From Roseihalotalea indica (lineage in GTDB: Bacteria > Bacteroidota > Bacteroidia > Cytophagales > Cyclobacteriaceae), in assembly GCF_022458895.1 (NCBI RefSeq), contig NZ_JAINFL010000002.1:992001-1056000 (forward strand): DNA of 64,000 nt. Direction: 5' to 3'. Position numbers and translations under genes: made by a program. Every line of letters begins with the position of its first letter. Positions within the stretch are counted from its first letter, which is position 1. Under the pieces are notes generated by a model that saw only the letters and a program-made list of their open reading frames with translations, did not search any database and had not been told where the DNA came from. Of this stretch, positions 10,116 through 19,502 are shown one piece after another.

Positions 10116-11594
10116 ATGAATAAGATTATCACCACAATACTATCGGCAGTTGTGTTACTGTGGACTTCCGGTTGTGAAGACTACTTAGACGTAAACGACA
10201 CCCCCAATAACCCTTTATCTGTTACTCCTGATGTATTATTGCCAACGGTATTAGCGGGCGCCGCTTTTGCCAATGCCAATGAATTAAACCGCTTTACTAC
10301 CGTAACTATGCAGTATAATTATGGTGCTAGCGGAGGTCCTGCATCCTACGATGAATATGATATTAGCGGTAGTGATTTTAACAACCAGTGGGAGTTTGAA
10401 ATATACGGAGGTGCATTAATTAATGCTCGCGAGTGTATTAGTGCTGCTGAAGAAATAAACGGTAATGCCTATGTCGGTATTTCCAAAATTATGCAAGCGT
10501 ACACCTTCGCCCTTACCACTGATTTCTGGGGAGACATTCCGTATTCTGAAGCATTACTGGGAGACAGTGGAGTGATTCAGCCGCAACTAGACCCTCAGGA
10601 GTTGATCTACCTGGGTGGTGAAACAGACGGAAGAAACGTGCAAAGTTTGTTCGATCTGGTGAAAGAAGGTCTGAGTGATTTAACGATGGAGAGTGCGGTG
10701 GCTCCCGGAGCGGATGATATTGTGTATGGCGGCGATTTAGCATTATGGACCCGTGCCGGCAATACGCTATTATTAAAACTGGCGATGCAGCTAAGCGAAG
10801 TGGCACCGGAGCGAGCCCAGCAGGAGATAGAAGCCGTGGTAAGCCAGGGCGATGTTTACATTGATGATAATGCCCAGGATTTAAATGTGAATTTTGGAGG
10901 GAGCATTGGAAGTCAAAGCCCGATTTATTCGTATACGAATGTGAGCTTATTCAGAAGCGATATGATGCTAAGCTCAAGGTTTCAGGAGCGTTTAGAAGAC
11001 TACAACGATCCTCGCTTACCAATATTCTACACTCGGCCTACGGGTGAGTATGTCTCTTTTGAAAATGGAGCTACTGTTACGTTGCCTGCTTCTAATACCT
11101 TCTCTCAATTTAACTCTTATATCACCGGAGCTAACGGCGAAGGACCGGTTCGTCTGCTTACCAACTTTCAAACTAAATTTATTTTAGCTGAAGCTGCCCT
11201 ACGCTTTGGTATTACGGCAGCGGGCACAGCCCAGGAGTTGTATCAAGAGGGGATTCGGGCATCTATGGAGTTAACGGGGTTTACGGCTGAAGAAATTGAT
11301 GCATATTTTCTAGCAAACCCGACAATAGTAACGCTCTCAGGGAGCGCAGATGAGCAGTTAGCCCAAATTATAGAGCAAAAATACATTGCATTTACCGGGT
11401 ACGGTTATGAGCCGTGGAATGATTTTAGAAGAACAGGTTATCCTGATCTGCCGGTAGCTCTAAATGCCTCTGGGATAGATGGTACTATTCCGTTGCGAGT
11501 TGTGTATACTTCGCAGACTATTGCCAACAATGCAAATGTTCCGAATAACCCACCCAGGTCAAATGTGCCGGTTTGGTGGGATGTAAATAACTAA
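10116..11594 (+). CDS. SusD/RagB-family nutrient-binding lipoprotein
   Basis: A 492-residue SusD-like lipoprotein with a type II signal peptide (lipidated Cys at residue 20, LWTSGC) followed by an acidic EDYLDV stretch, which suggests export to the cell surface. The motif VNDTPNNPLSVTPD follows the Cys. The TPR region (FALTTDFWGDIPYSEAL), the LILAEAALRFG-type helix and the IEQKYIAFTGYGYEPWNDFRR helix are in the usual order, ending VWWDVNN. It lies 20 bp behind its SusC and 27 bp ahead of a small lipoprotein gene. It is shorter than its three paralogues in the window. Confidence 0.94.
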   Translation: MNKIITTILSAVVLLWTSGCEDYLDVNDTPNNPLSVTPDVLLPTVLAGAAFANANELNRFTTVTMQYNYGASGGPASYDEYDISGSDFNNQWEFEIYGGALINARECISAAEEINGNAYVGISKIMQAYTFALTTDFWGDIPYSEALLGDSGVIQPQLDPQELIYLGGETDGRNVQSLFDLVKEGLSDLTMESAVAPGADDIVYGGDLALWTRAGNTLLLKLAMQLSEVAPERAQQEIEAVVSQGDVYIDDNAQDLNVNFGGSIGSQSPIYSYTNVSLFRSDMMLSSRFQERLEDYNDPRLPIFYTRPTGEYVSFENGATVTLPASNTFSQFNSYITGANGEGPVRLLTNFQTKFILAEAALRFGITAAGTAQELYQEGIRASMELTGFTAEEIDAYFLANPTIVTLSGSADEQLAQIIEQKYIAFTGYGYEPWNDFRRTGYPDLPVALNASGIDGTIPLRVVYTSQTIANNANVPNNPPRSNVPVWWDVNN

Positions 11595-11621
11595 TGCTAC
11601 TAGCACTTAATTAAGATATTC

Positions 11622-12110
11622 ATGAAAAAGCAAATATTTCAGTTATGTCTGGCTATGTCCGTCGTATGGTTTTCTTCTTGCGAAGATGATTACGGTACTT
11701 TCCTGGAAGATAATCGGCCAGAAGTTCCGGTTACTTTTCCGAATGCAACTACCTATGGGTATGCCCCATTTATTGAGGTGCCTATTAGCAATGGCACCAT
11801 AGAGTTCGTGATGGAAATACCAGAAGAAAGTGGGTTATCCATTACTCAAATAAATCAGGTAGCCGGTGGGCCTAGCGTTAATGTCAATAATTTAGATCCT
11901 ACAGCGGATAATAGTTCTGTCTTCTATCAGAATACACCAATTCCTGGAAATGGAAATCAGGCTACGTTTACCACCACCATTGCAGACGTCAATCTGGCAA
12001 TTGGAGATTCATTGGTAGTAGATGATGAAATCCAGTTTATTTTTGAGATACAACTTTCTAATCAAGAGGTCATTATTCCTACAGAAGTGAGAGCCTTTAT
12101 TACCGAATAA
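11622..12110 (+). CDS. Small accessory lipoprotein of the SusCD unit, function unknown
   Basis: A 162-residue protein with a lipoprotein signal peptide (Cys at residue 20, VWFSSC) followed by EDDYG, an acidic stretch like the lipoprotein export signal of Bacteroidota. The rest looks all-beta, with alternating hydrophobic residues (ATTYGYAPFIEVPISNGTIEFV) and an Ig-like length. I do not recognise a named family. It is the last gene of the susC-susD-lipoprotein operon and ends 26 bp before a terminator. By position it resembles the SusE/SusF-type surface glycan-binding lipoproteins that often follow susD, but no sequence motif supports that assignment. Confidence 0.82.
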   Translation: MKKQIFQLCLAMSVVWFSSCEDDYGTFLEDNRPEVPVTFPNATTYGYAPFIEVPISNGTIEFVMEIPEESGLSITQINQVAGGPSVNVNNLDPTADNSSVFYQNTPIPGNGNQATFTTTIADVNLAIGDSLVVDDEIQFIFEIQLSNQEVIIPTEVRAFITE

Positions 12111-12136
12111 GAAACTGTGTGGTATTGGTTTATACT

Positions 12137-12169
12137 AAAAAGCGTATATCGGAAGGTGTACGCTTTTTA
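12137..12169 (+). terminator. First of two tandem terminators
   Basis: A perfect 10-bp stem, AAAAAGCGTA / TACGCTTTTT, with a 12-nt loop, rich in T on the descending side. It lies 27 bp after the lipoprotein stop codon. Confidence 0.8.
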
Positions 12170-12239
12170 TATTTTAGACTTTAACTTGGAACGCTGAATC
12201 ACTTCTATTCAAAAATAAAATAGGTGGATCTACCAACTT

Positions 12240-12268
12240 AAAAGCTACCCTAGAGAGGTAGCTTTTTT
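12240..12268 (+). terminator. Second of two tandem terminators
   Basis: Stem AAAAGCTACC / GGTAGCTTTT with a 7-nt loop and a T run. It is a second hairpin 70 bp after the first, insulating the next unit from read-through. Confidence 0.8.
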
Positions 12269-12542
12269 CATTAATAACGAGGACACTCTTCAGCAATATA
12301 GAGCACGGAAACAGGGTGAAAACTATGCTTAATAAAGTAAAGTATTTCAGAGCTGATTATCCTTTACTAATAGCTTAAGGAAGTATAGTAGAACAGTTTT
12401 TTTCAGCAGAAATATGAGTATAAAAAGATGGATAATGCGAAAAATTGAATTAAGCCATATATTATTATAATAATTTAAATATTTTACCCCAATCACTTTA
12501 AAAAATGTAATGTAATATTTTGGCTAGGATAGTCATAAATAT

Positions 12543-12572
12543 TTGACTTTTTGAATTAAAAAACTACTTTTA
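12543..12572 (+). promoter_or_regulatory. Candidate promoter for the 12745 susCD unit
   Basis: TTG at 12543-12545 and TACTTTTA at 12565-12572 are 19 nt apart, one mismatch from TAnnTTTG. The surrounding TTTGACTTTT matches the GTTGACTTTT at the better promoter at 6750. The leader to the start codon is about 165 nt; nothing else was seen in the 12270-12744 gap. Confidence 0.5.
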
Positions 12573-12744
12573 CGAACTGCTTCCAGAAAAGTGTTTTAAC
12601 AAAATTGCAGGTTGATTGTGCAAAAAGAAAGATAGATTAGCCACCTATCCGTGAAGTGCACAGCAACTCGTTCAGCTACGCTCGTTTCGAACAAGGCATC
12701 ACTCTTAGTCAGATATGTTCAATGTAAACTAAAACGCCAAATTT

Positions 12745-15700
12745 ATGAGATGCAACTTTACCAGTTTAATTGTATCAGCTAACCCGAAGTTCCCTAAGAG
12801 GGGGCTAGGTAGTCTGATACTTTTTTTGTTTATGAGCACTACACTCTGGGCTCAGGATCGTACCGTTTCAGGTACAGTAACCTCGGAAGAAGACGGTTCC
12901 ACATTACCGGGGGTTAACGTTATTGTAAAAGGAACCACCATTGGTACCGTAACGGATATTGATGGTAACTATCGATTAAGTGTTCCCAGCGATGCTGAAA
13001 CACTTTCATTCACCTTTATAGGTCTGGCCGAAAAAGAAGTGGCAATTGGAAGCCAGTCAGTAATTGATGTGACCATGACCTCTGATACCAAGCAGCTTTC
13101 CGAAGTGGTAGTCACCGCTATTGGTATTGAGCGAGAGAAAAAAGCACTGGGCTATTCGGTGTCAAACATTTCTGGTGAAAATATCGCCCAGCGTTCCGAG
13201 CCTGACCCACTGCGGGCTATTCAGGGTAAAGTGCCGGGGGTCAATATTACCGGGGGTGGTGGTGCACCTGGCCAATCTACCAAAATCAACATTCGGGGTA
13301 TGTCTTCTTTAACCGGAAACACCCAGCCGCTGTTTGTGGTAGATGGTATTCCGTTCGACAACTCAACGAACGCGTTTGACCCGACTAACCCAGATGCCAG
13401 TGCGTCCGTAGACAACTCGGCTTTCTCAAACCGGGCTTTCGACCTTGACCCCAATAATATTGAGTCTATGACGGTATTGAAAGGAGCTGCCGCCGCCGCG
13501 TTGTACGGATCTCGTGCAACCAACGGAGTAGTGGTAATTACTACCAAGTCAGCGAAAAAGAATACGAAAAAAGGACTAGAGGTAACCTACAGCGGTTCGT
13601 ATAATGTAGAGAGGGTTGCCAGCCTTCCTGACTACCAGAATGTGTATTCGCAAGGTTCTAATCAGCTGTACAATGCCGGGTTTATCGGAAACTGGGGCGC
13701 GCCTTTTCCTAACCATGTAGATCGGCTGAATGCCGAATATGGTACTAATTACGATAAAGTTATTTTTGGAGCTATCACCGACGATAACGGAAACGTAATT
13801 GTTCCGGAAACACCTGCCGGGTTCATTCCTCACCCACTGATTATGACCTCTACTGGAGTATCAAACCGTTACGATCTTTTATTCCCAGACTTTGTAAAAG
13901 GATATTATTTTGCTAACGATGGGGTTTTTATTACCGATCGTAACGACCCTCGTTGGGGTGCTGATGGTGGCACCGCGATTGGTATTGATGTACCATTCCA
14001 GCCTTACGATATTGTGGGTGGTTTCTTTGATCAGGGACAACTAATTGAAAATAGCGTCAATGTTACGGCGGGTGGTGAAAATTCAACCCTGACGGGGGGG
14101 ATATCCAGAATGACCAACCAGGGTATTGTCCCTAATGCGGAAGCCTCTCGTACTTCACTCAACTTCGGAGGTAACGGGCAGCTATCGAATGGACTGTTTC
14201 TTTCCGGGAATGTAAACTACGTAAATACCACCCAGGAGACACCACAATCAGGCGGTAGCTTCTTTAGTGACTATACCACAGCTACATCTACTTCTATCTT
14301 TCAGCGTTTGTATTACCTGCCTCGTAACTACAACCTGAACGGTTACCCGTTTGAAAGTCCTATCGATGGTTCTAACATTTTCTATCGTCCGTTAGACAAC
14401 CCGCTGTGGATTGCCAAATATAACCGCTACCGAAGTGATGTAAACCGGGTATTTGGTAACATGACCCTTTCGTATGACATTGGCGATTGGTTAAACCTAA
14501 CAGCCAAAGGCGGAGTAAACACGTATAATGATGCTCGCCGAAACATTGTCCGGTCAGGCGGAGTGGGTATTCCTGATGGCCAGATCTGGACAGAAGACAT
14601 CACCTATACTGAGCAGGATTATAACTTTATTGCCACCATTAGCCAGGATTTTACTGAATCTTTTGCTTTCCGCGGAATTATTGGGGTGAATGCTAACCAG
14701 CGGGAAAATAGCCGGAGAAAAGTAACCGGATCAGGATTGATCTCGGAAGGTTTGTATAATACTGATGCTACCACGCAAACCACGGTGAACTATGATTACC
14801 GGTACCTGCGCCGTTTCTATGCTGCTTATGCCGACCTACAGTTTTCTTATAATGATTACCTTTATTTGAACGTAGTAGGACGTAACGACTGGTCTTCAAC
14901 CCTGCCAGTTGATAATCGCAGCTATTTCTATCCAGGAGTAAGTGCTTCATTCATATTTACTGAAGCACTCGATCTAAGCAATAGTATTATTAACTATGGT
15001 AAAATTCGGGGCGCTATCACTAAGGTAGGAAACGAGCCTAGTCCTTACCAAACGGCCACTTACTATAATATTCTACAGCCCCTTACAGTAAATGGTACCG
15101 ATTATAATCGGGCTACCTTAAGTGACCAACTGGGTAATGTTAACCTGAAACCAGAGTTTACCACGGAAGTTGAAGCCGGAATAGAGTTGCAGATGCTGGA
15201 TAATCGAGTAGGTTTGGATGTTACTTACTTTAAGAGAACGTCTACCGACCAGATTGCCGCTGCAAAATTGCCAGTAACCAGTGGCTTTGATACGGAAATT
15301 GTTAACATTGGTGAGCTAGAAAACCGGGGATGGGAAATTGGTCTGGACCTCACTCCTGTCCGAACACCTGGCGGGTTTAGCTGGAATATCTATTCGGCCT
15401 TCACCCGCATCCGCACCGAAGTAATTGATGCTGGTCCGGCCGGAGAAATTTTTATTGGTGGTCCTTTCTCAACGCTAGGAACTATTCACCGTTCAGGTGA
15501 ACCCTACGGACAGCTTTTAGGCTCAATAAATGCTCGGGATGATGAAGGCAACCTGCTGATTGATAAAACCAACGGGCTCCCCTTCGCGCTGCCTACCGGT
15601 GATATCATCGGAAATCCTAATCCGGACTTTGTACTAGGGGTAACTAATACTTTTACATACAAGGGCTTTACTTTACGAGCATTATTTGACTGGAAACAAG

Positions 15701-16197
15701 GCGGCGACATGTACTCGGCCACGGCTGCTTCTTTACTATTACGCGGTCAGTTAGAGATTTCTGAAGAACGAGAAGGACTGCGCGTAGTACCAGGGGTATA
15801 CGGAGATCCGCAAACCAATGAACCTATTCTGGATGACGAGGGTAACAAAATTGTTAATACTACTCCGGTAACGGCCTTTGACTACCATTTTACCAATGGA
15901 TTCGGTGCTTATGGTCAGGATGAGGTGAATGTATATGATGCCACCGTTATTCGCTTACGGGAATTAAGCTTAGGGTATAACTTGCCCCAGACATTGCTCG
16001 AAAGTACTCCTTTTGGTTCAGTACGACTCATGTTTACCGGCCGTAACCTGTGGTTTAAAGCACCTAACTTCTTAGAAGGGTTGAATTTTGACCCCGAAGT
16101 ACTAGCCGAGCCGGCTGGTTCCAACGTGCAAGGATTTGACTATGGTGCCTATCCTACCACTCGCCGATACGGTGTTAACTTAACAGTTACTTTCTAG
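12745..16197 (+). CDS. SusC/RagA-family TonB-linked outer membrane transporter
   Basis: A 1150-residue TonB-dependent transporter, the longest in the window. The signal peptide runs to about residue 36 (TTLWA|QD), the CarboxypepD_reg-like domain covers about 39-125, and the plug starts at LSEVVVTAIGIEREKKALGY. The SusC signatures LFVVDGIPFDN and MTVLKGAAAAALYGSRA are intact and the tail is YGVNLTVTF. The IGIEREKKALGY stretch and the overall layout are shared with the SusC at 19503, so these two are the closest pair of paralogues here. The SusD partner begins 79 bp downstream. Confidence 0.95.
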   Translation: MRCNFTSLIVSANPKFPKRGLGSLILFLFMSTTLWAQDRTVSGTVTSEEDGSTLPGVNVIVKGTTIGTVTDIDGNYRLSVPSDAETLSFTFIGLAEKEVAIGSQSVIDVTMTSDTKQLSEVVVTAIGIEREKKALGYSVSNISGENIAQRSEPDPLRAIQGKVPGVNITGGGGAPGQSTKINIRGMSSLTGNTQPLFVVDGIPFDNSTNAFDPTNPDASASVDNSAFSNRAFDLDPNNIESMTVLKGAAAAALYGSRATNGVVVITTKSAKKNTKKGLEVTYSGSYNVERVASLPDYQNVYSQGSNQLYNAGFIGNWGAPFPNHVDRLNAEYGTNYDKVIFGAITDDNGNVIVPETPAGFIPHPLIMTSTGVSNRYDLLFPDFVKGYYFANDGVFITDRNDPRWGADGGTAIGIDVPFQPYDIVGGFFDQGQLIENSVNVTAGGENSTLTGGISRMTNQGIVPNAEASRTSLNFGGNGQLSNGLFLSGNVNYVNTTQETPQSGGSFFSDYTTATSTSIFQRLYYLPRNYNLNGYPFESPIDGSNIFYRPLDNPLWIAKYNRYRSDVNRVFGNMTLSYDIGDWLNLTAKGGVNTYNDARRNIVRSGGVGIPDGQIWTEDITYTEQDYNFIATISQDFTESFAFRGIIGVNANQRENSRRKVTGSGLISEGLYNTDATTQTTVNYDYRYLRRFYAAYADLQFSYNDYLYLNVVGRNDWSSTLPVDNRSYFYPGVSASFIFTEALDLSNSIINYGKIRGAITKVGNEPSPYQTATYYNILQPLTVNGTDYNRATLSDQLGNVNLKPEFTTEVEAGIELQMLDNRVGLDVTYFKRTSTDQIAAAKLPVTSGFDTEIVNIGELENRGWEIGLDLTPVRTPGGFSWNIYSAFTRIRTEVIDAGPAGEIFIGGPFSTLGTIHRSGEPYGQLLGSINARDDEGNLLIDKTNGLPFALPTGDIIGNPNPDFVLGVTNTFTYKGFTLRALFDWKQGGDMYSATAASLLLRGQLEISEEREGLRVVPGVYGDPQTNEPILDDEGNKIVNTTPVTAFDYHFTNGFGAYGQDEVNVYDATVIRLRELSLGYNLPQTLLESTPFGSVRLMFTGRNLWFKAPNFLEGLNFDPEVLAEPAGSNVQGFDYGAYPTTRRYGVNLTVTF

Positions 16198-16276
16198 GCA
16201 TAAGAAATCCTAATTAATAACCCAGTCCTTTATGACAGGGCTGGGTATGTTAAACCAAGAACACAAAGATTTTCCT

Positions 16277-18016
16277 ATGAAAATTAAATATATTTCTTTT
16301 ATCCTCACGGTGGCACTGGCTGGCTGGATCAGCGGTTGCGAACTCACCGATCTGGACATCAACGAAGATCCCAACAATCCACGGGAAGCTTCTTTGGATC
16401 TGCTTTTGGCAAATGCTATCTCAACGGCTTCTGGCGTAAACGGATTTGCCGATAATATCAATTCCAACCTGCATAGTTTTGTGGGAATTCTGGCCGAGCA
16501 GGGCACTGATGGATTTGCCCTGACCAACCAGACCTATAATGTAGATTGGCAACAGTTATACTCTGAGCCCCTAAAAGATGTACAAGGTATCATTGACATT
16601 GCTACTGAGCAGGGAAATAACCCTTATTACTTAGGAATAGGCCAACTGCTAAAAGCTTACTATTTCAGCTTAATGGTAGATGTTTGGGGTGATATTCCGT
16701 ATTCAGAAGCGTTACGGGCCGATGCTGAAGAAATCATTAAATACCCGGCTTATGATGACGATGCGGCAATTTACCAGGATTTATTCAGACTGGTTGATGA
16801 AGGTATTGCTAACCTGAGCCAGAACAGTGTGGTAACAGTAGAAGGTGACCCTATCTACAATGGCGATATTGATAAGTGGATTAAGATGGGCAAATCATTA
16901 AAGCTACGGTTACTCCTCAATACGCGGCGCGTACAGGATAACACGGCGGCCATCACCGAGCTAATTAGCGAAGGTGACCTTATTCTTGAGGGGGGAGATG
17001 ACTTTACATTTCAGTACAGCGGCATCAACAATCCTGAAAATGATAACCGTCACCCTTGGTACATAGATGGGTACACTACCAGTGAGTATGGGTTTACCTA
17101 CCTTGGCAACCAGTTTATGGTAGAAATGCTGGATTTTGAAGATCCTCGCCGTCCTTTCTACGTAAAGCGGCAAACATCATCCATACTGGATCAGAACAAC
17201 TCATCTGACCGGCAGAATACACCTTGCTCGCAAATTACCGGGTGTATCTACGGGTACCTGGTTTTAAATAATAATATGATAGATCGCTTGTATACTAGCA
17301 AAGGAAAAGACTTTGATGGTGCGCAAGAATCTTTTCTGGCCGGTATTTTTGGTCGGGATCGTTCTGACCCGTCTGGTATACCGTTAGACGGATCTTTGCG
17401 TTCAGCACTAGGGGTGTATCCGGTAGCTGGTTTGTTTGACGATGGCCCCGAAGGAGCAAATAATAACAAAGCTACCGGTGCAGGTCTTTTCCCGATGATC
17501 ACCAGTGAGATAGTGAAGTTTTACATGATTGAATCTATGCTTACTTTAGGTGTACCCGGCAATCCACGCACCTTGCTGGAAGAGATTATGCGTGATCATA
17601 TCGCCAAAGTGGCCGCTTTTGGTGAGGAGATAGATGGCAGTGCCGTTCCATCTCCTGAGGATTCTATTGATTCATATATAAACTTGACTCTGGATTCAGC
17701 TACAGATGCGTATGTAGAGCGGTTTCTGACTCGTTTTGATAACGCACCCACCAATGAAGCAAAACTGAATGTAGCACTGAAGCAAGCCTGGTTTACCAAC
17801 TTTGGCAATGGGTTTGAGATCTACAATGCATTCCGAAGAACCGGGTATCCCAACGATTTGCAAGAGCCGCTGAACCGTCAGCGTCAGTTTGCCCTTCGTT
17901 TACCATACGCCCAGGACGACCTGAACTTTAACCAGAGCGTAACCGATGCGGTAGAGAATACAGCATTTGATCGTGATCCGGTATTCTGGGATGTGCTAAA
18001 ATATCAGTTTAACTAA
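16277..18016 (+). CDS. SusD/RagB-family nutrient-binding lipoprotein
   Basis: A 579-residue SusD-like lipoprotein. The start at 16277 is chosen over the in-frame ATG at 16232 because MKIKYISFILTVALAGWISG then leads directly to the lipidated Cys at residue 21. The family motif DINEDPNNPREASLD follows. The helical core includes YYFSLMVDVWGDIPYSEAL, and the C-terminal helix LKQAWFTNFGNGFEIYNAFRR replaces the EQKW helix of the shorter paralogues. The end is PVFWDVLKYQFN. It matches the SusD at 22868 in layout, including the GVYPVAGLFDDG segment (GVYPVMGLFDDN there). The accessory lipoprotein gene starts 18 bp downstream. Confidence 0.94.
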   Translation: MKIKYISFILTVALAGWISGCELTDLDINEDPNNPREASLDLLLANAISTASGVNGFADNINSNLHSFVGILAEQGTDGFALTNQTYNVDWQQLYSEPLKDVQGIIDIATEQGNNPYYLGIGQLLKAYYFSLMVDVWGDIPYSEALRADAEEIIKYPAYDDDAAIYQDLFRLVDEGIANLSQNSVVTVEGDPIYNGDIDKWIKMGKSLKLRLLLNTRRVQDNTAAITELISEGDLILEGGDDFTFQYSGINNPENDNRHPWYIDGYTTSEYGFTYLGNQFMVEMLDFEDPRRPFYVKRQTSSILDQNNSSDRQNTPCSQITGCIYGYLVLNNNMIDRLYTSKGKDFDGAQESFLAGIFGRDRSDPSGIPLDGSLRSALGVYPVAGLFDDGPEGANNNKATGAGLFPMITSEIVKFYMIESMLTLGVPGNPRTLLEEIMRDHIAKVAAFGEEIDGSAVPSPEDSIDSYINLTLDSATDAYVERFLTRFDNAPTNEAKLNVALKQAWFTNFGNGFEIYNAFRRTGYPNDLQEPLNRQRQFALRLPYAQDDLNFNQSVTDAVENTAFDRDPVFWDVLKYQFN

Positions 18017-18034
18017 TATCAAGATCTCTGACCT

Positions 18035-19018
18035 ATGAAGAAGACATCAATAGTATCATATATCGCATTACTTACCGGCTTACTGTTAGTGAACACAGCC
18101 TGTGAGGATGAAGAGCTAAGTCCCTACCTTGAGCCATTGCCAGGGGTACACGCTTTTGCTGAAGTCCCCGATGGTGAACCTTCAAGTTTCGTTTATCTTG
18201 AACCCGAAGTGGCTATTCCCTTCGATATCCAATGGATTTCTGTAGATCAGGAGCTTGAAGTAAGCAAAATTGATCTTTATATATTATTCAATGAAAACTA
18301 TACGGATGCAGATGGAAATCCAAGAGTAGCCAGGCACGGAGGGACTGAGGGAGTGTTATTTCAAACAATTGAAGGCGGAGATTTACCCGGCAATCGAACT
18401 GCGGTATCCTTTAGTATTTCTCAAAGCGAGGTTTATCAATTATATCAAGGTGTAACTTACGATTATGACGGTGATGGTGAAGCTACAGATGTATTTAATA
18501 ATCCTGATAATCCCCGCAATGCTCAGAGGTTTCCGTTTGTACCAGGAGATGATTTTGCCGTTCGCTGGGAATTAACAACTACTGATGGATTACTGTATGA
18601 TTCCTGGTCGCCAAGTGTATGTACTGAACTTCCCGGAGCCAATTGCGAGGTGGCTTGGGGTATGAGCTGTACTTCTGATTTAGCCGGTACCTATACCTAC
18701 ACTTCTTCCGGACAAACTGATGGGCGCGGCCCGTTTAACACCTCCGGTACTGAAACATTTGTAGCGTTAGGCGGTGGTAAATACAGCATTACAGATTTAA
18801 GCAGCGGAATGGAGCCTACTGTGTGGGAAAACCCTCCGGTGGCAGCTACTCTTATAGATGCCTGCGGCAGCATTCAGTTAGACGCAGCCAGCTTTGAATA
18901 CATTTATGGATATGAAGTTACCGGCGGATCAGTAAATCCTGATACCGGAGTAATTACGGTTACATGGAAAAATGTATATGAGGAAGGGGGAACAACGGTC
19001 TATACCCCAGCCGAGTAG
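18035..19018 (+). CDS. Accessory lipoprotein of the SusCD unit, two-part, function unknown
   Basis: A 327-residue lipoprotein with the lipidated Cys at residue 23 (VNTAC) followed by EDEEL, an acidic surface-export-like stretch. Residues about 30-190 appear to be a beta-rich domain. Residues about 205-327 form a second beta-rich module starting CEVAWGMSCTSDLAGTYTYTSSG, which contains paired Cys residues and a GGGKYSITDLSSG turn. I do not recognise a named family. It is the third gene of the susC-susD-lipoprotein operon, ends just before a terminator, and is likely a surface substrate-binding accessory by position only. Confidence 0.82.
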   Translation: MKKTSIVSYIALLTGLLLVNTACEDEELSPYLEPLPGVHAFAEVPDGEPSSFVYLEPEVAIPFDIQWISVDQELEVSKIDLYILFNENYTDADGNPRVARHGGTEGVLFQTIEGGDLPGNRTAVSFSISQSEVYQLYQGVTYDYDGDGEATDVFNNPDNPRNAQRFPFVPGDDFAVRWELTTTDGLLYDSWSPSVCTELPGANCEVAWGMSCTSDLAGTYTYTSSGQTDGRGPFNTSGTETFVALGGGKYSITDLSSGMEPTVWENPPVAATLIDACGSIQLDAASFEYIYGYEVTGGSVNPDTGVITVTWKNVYEEGGTTVYTPAE

Positions 19019-19045
19019 CGTTAATTTAATCATTACATAACTGAG

Positions 19046-19074
19046 AAAGCACCTCTTTAAGGGGTGCTTTTTTT
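19046..19074 (+). terminator. Rho-independent terminator
   Basis: Arms AAAGCACC / GGTGCTTT with a short loop (about 8-10 nt) and seven T residues, 27 bp after the stop codon of the accessory lipoprotein. Confidence 0.85.
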
Positions 19075-19124
19075 GTTTCAGGTAAAATCAAACTTCTTAG
19101 TATCAGCAGTTATAATTCATCAAT

Positions 19125-19154
19125 AAAAGTAAAGTTTTATAAAACTTTACTTTT
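19125..19154. repeat. Perfect 30-bp palindrome in the susC leader
   Basis: Each half is AAAAGTAAAGTTTTA and its exact complement, with no central spacer. It lies 50 bp downstream of the terminator and about 350 bp upstream of the next susC. It has no GC-rich stem, so it reads more like a dimeric protein-binding site or a cruciform-prone sequence than a terminator, although a short T run follows. The rest of the 19075-19502 gap is AT-rich without ORFs. Confidence 0.8.
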
Positions 19155-19502
19155 GTTATTTTTAGATATTTTATAATGATAATATGAGATTTTTAAATAT
19201 AAAATATTGAAATTATATATTAATAGAATACTTTATAATGTAATACCCTTCTTATTAAGAATTTATTTCGTATTATTGGCTTCATAATTCAAGTTTTATA
19301 ATATAACACGTTAGTTATTAGAATAATGATAAAATATTGCCTTACATTTTAAAAGTAAAGATGTATTTGAGAGGTTATGTTAAAGGATTCAACATTATCA
19401 ATCAAAGAAATGCTATTAGAATTTATGCCCATTGAGAGCATACTAGGGTGATCAGATATTCTGAGAAGAATGTTCAATTTAATTTAAAATAAACGTGAGA
19501 CT

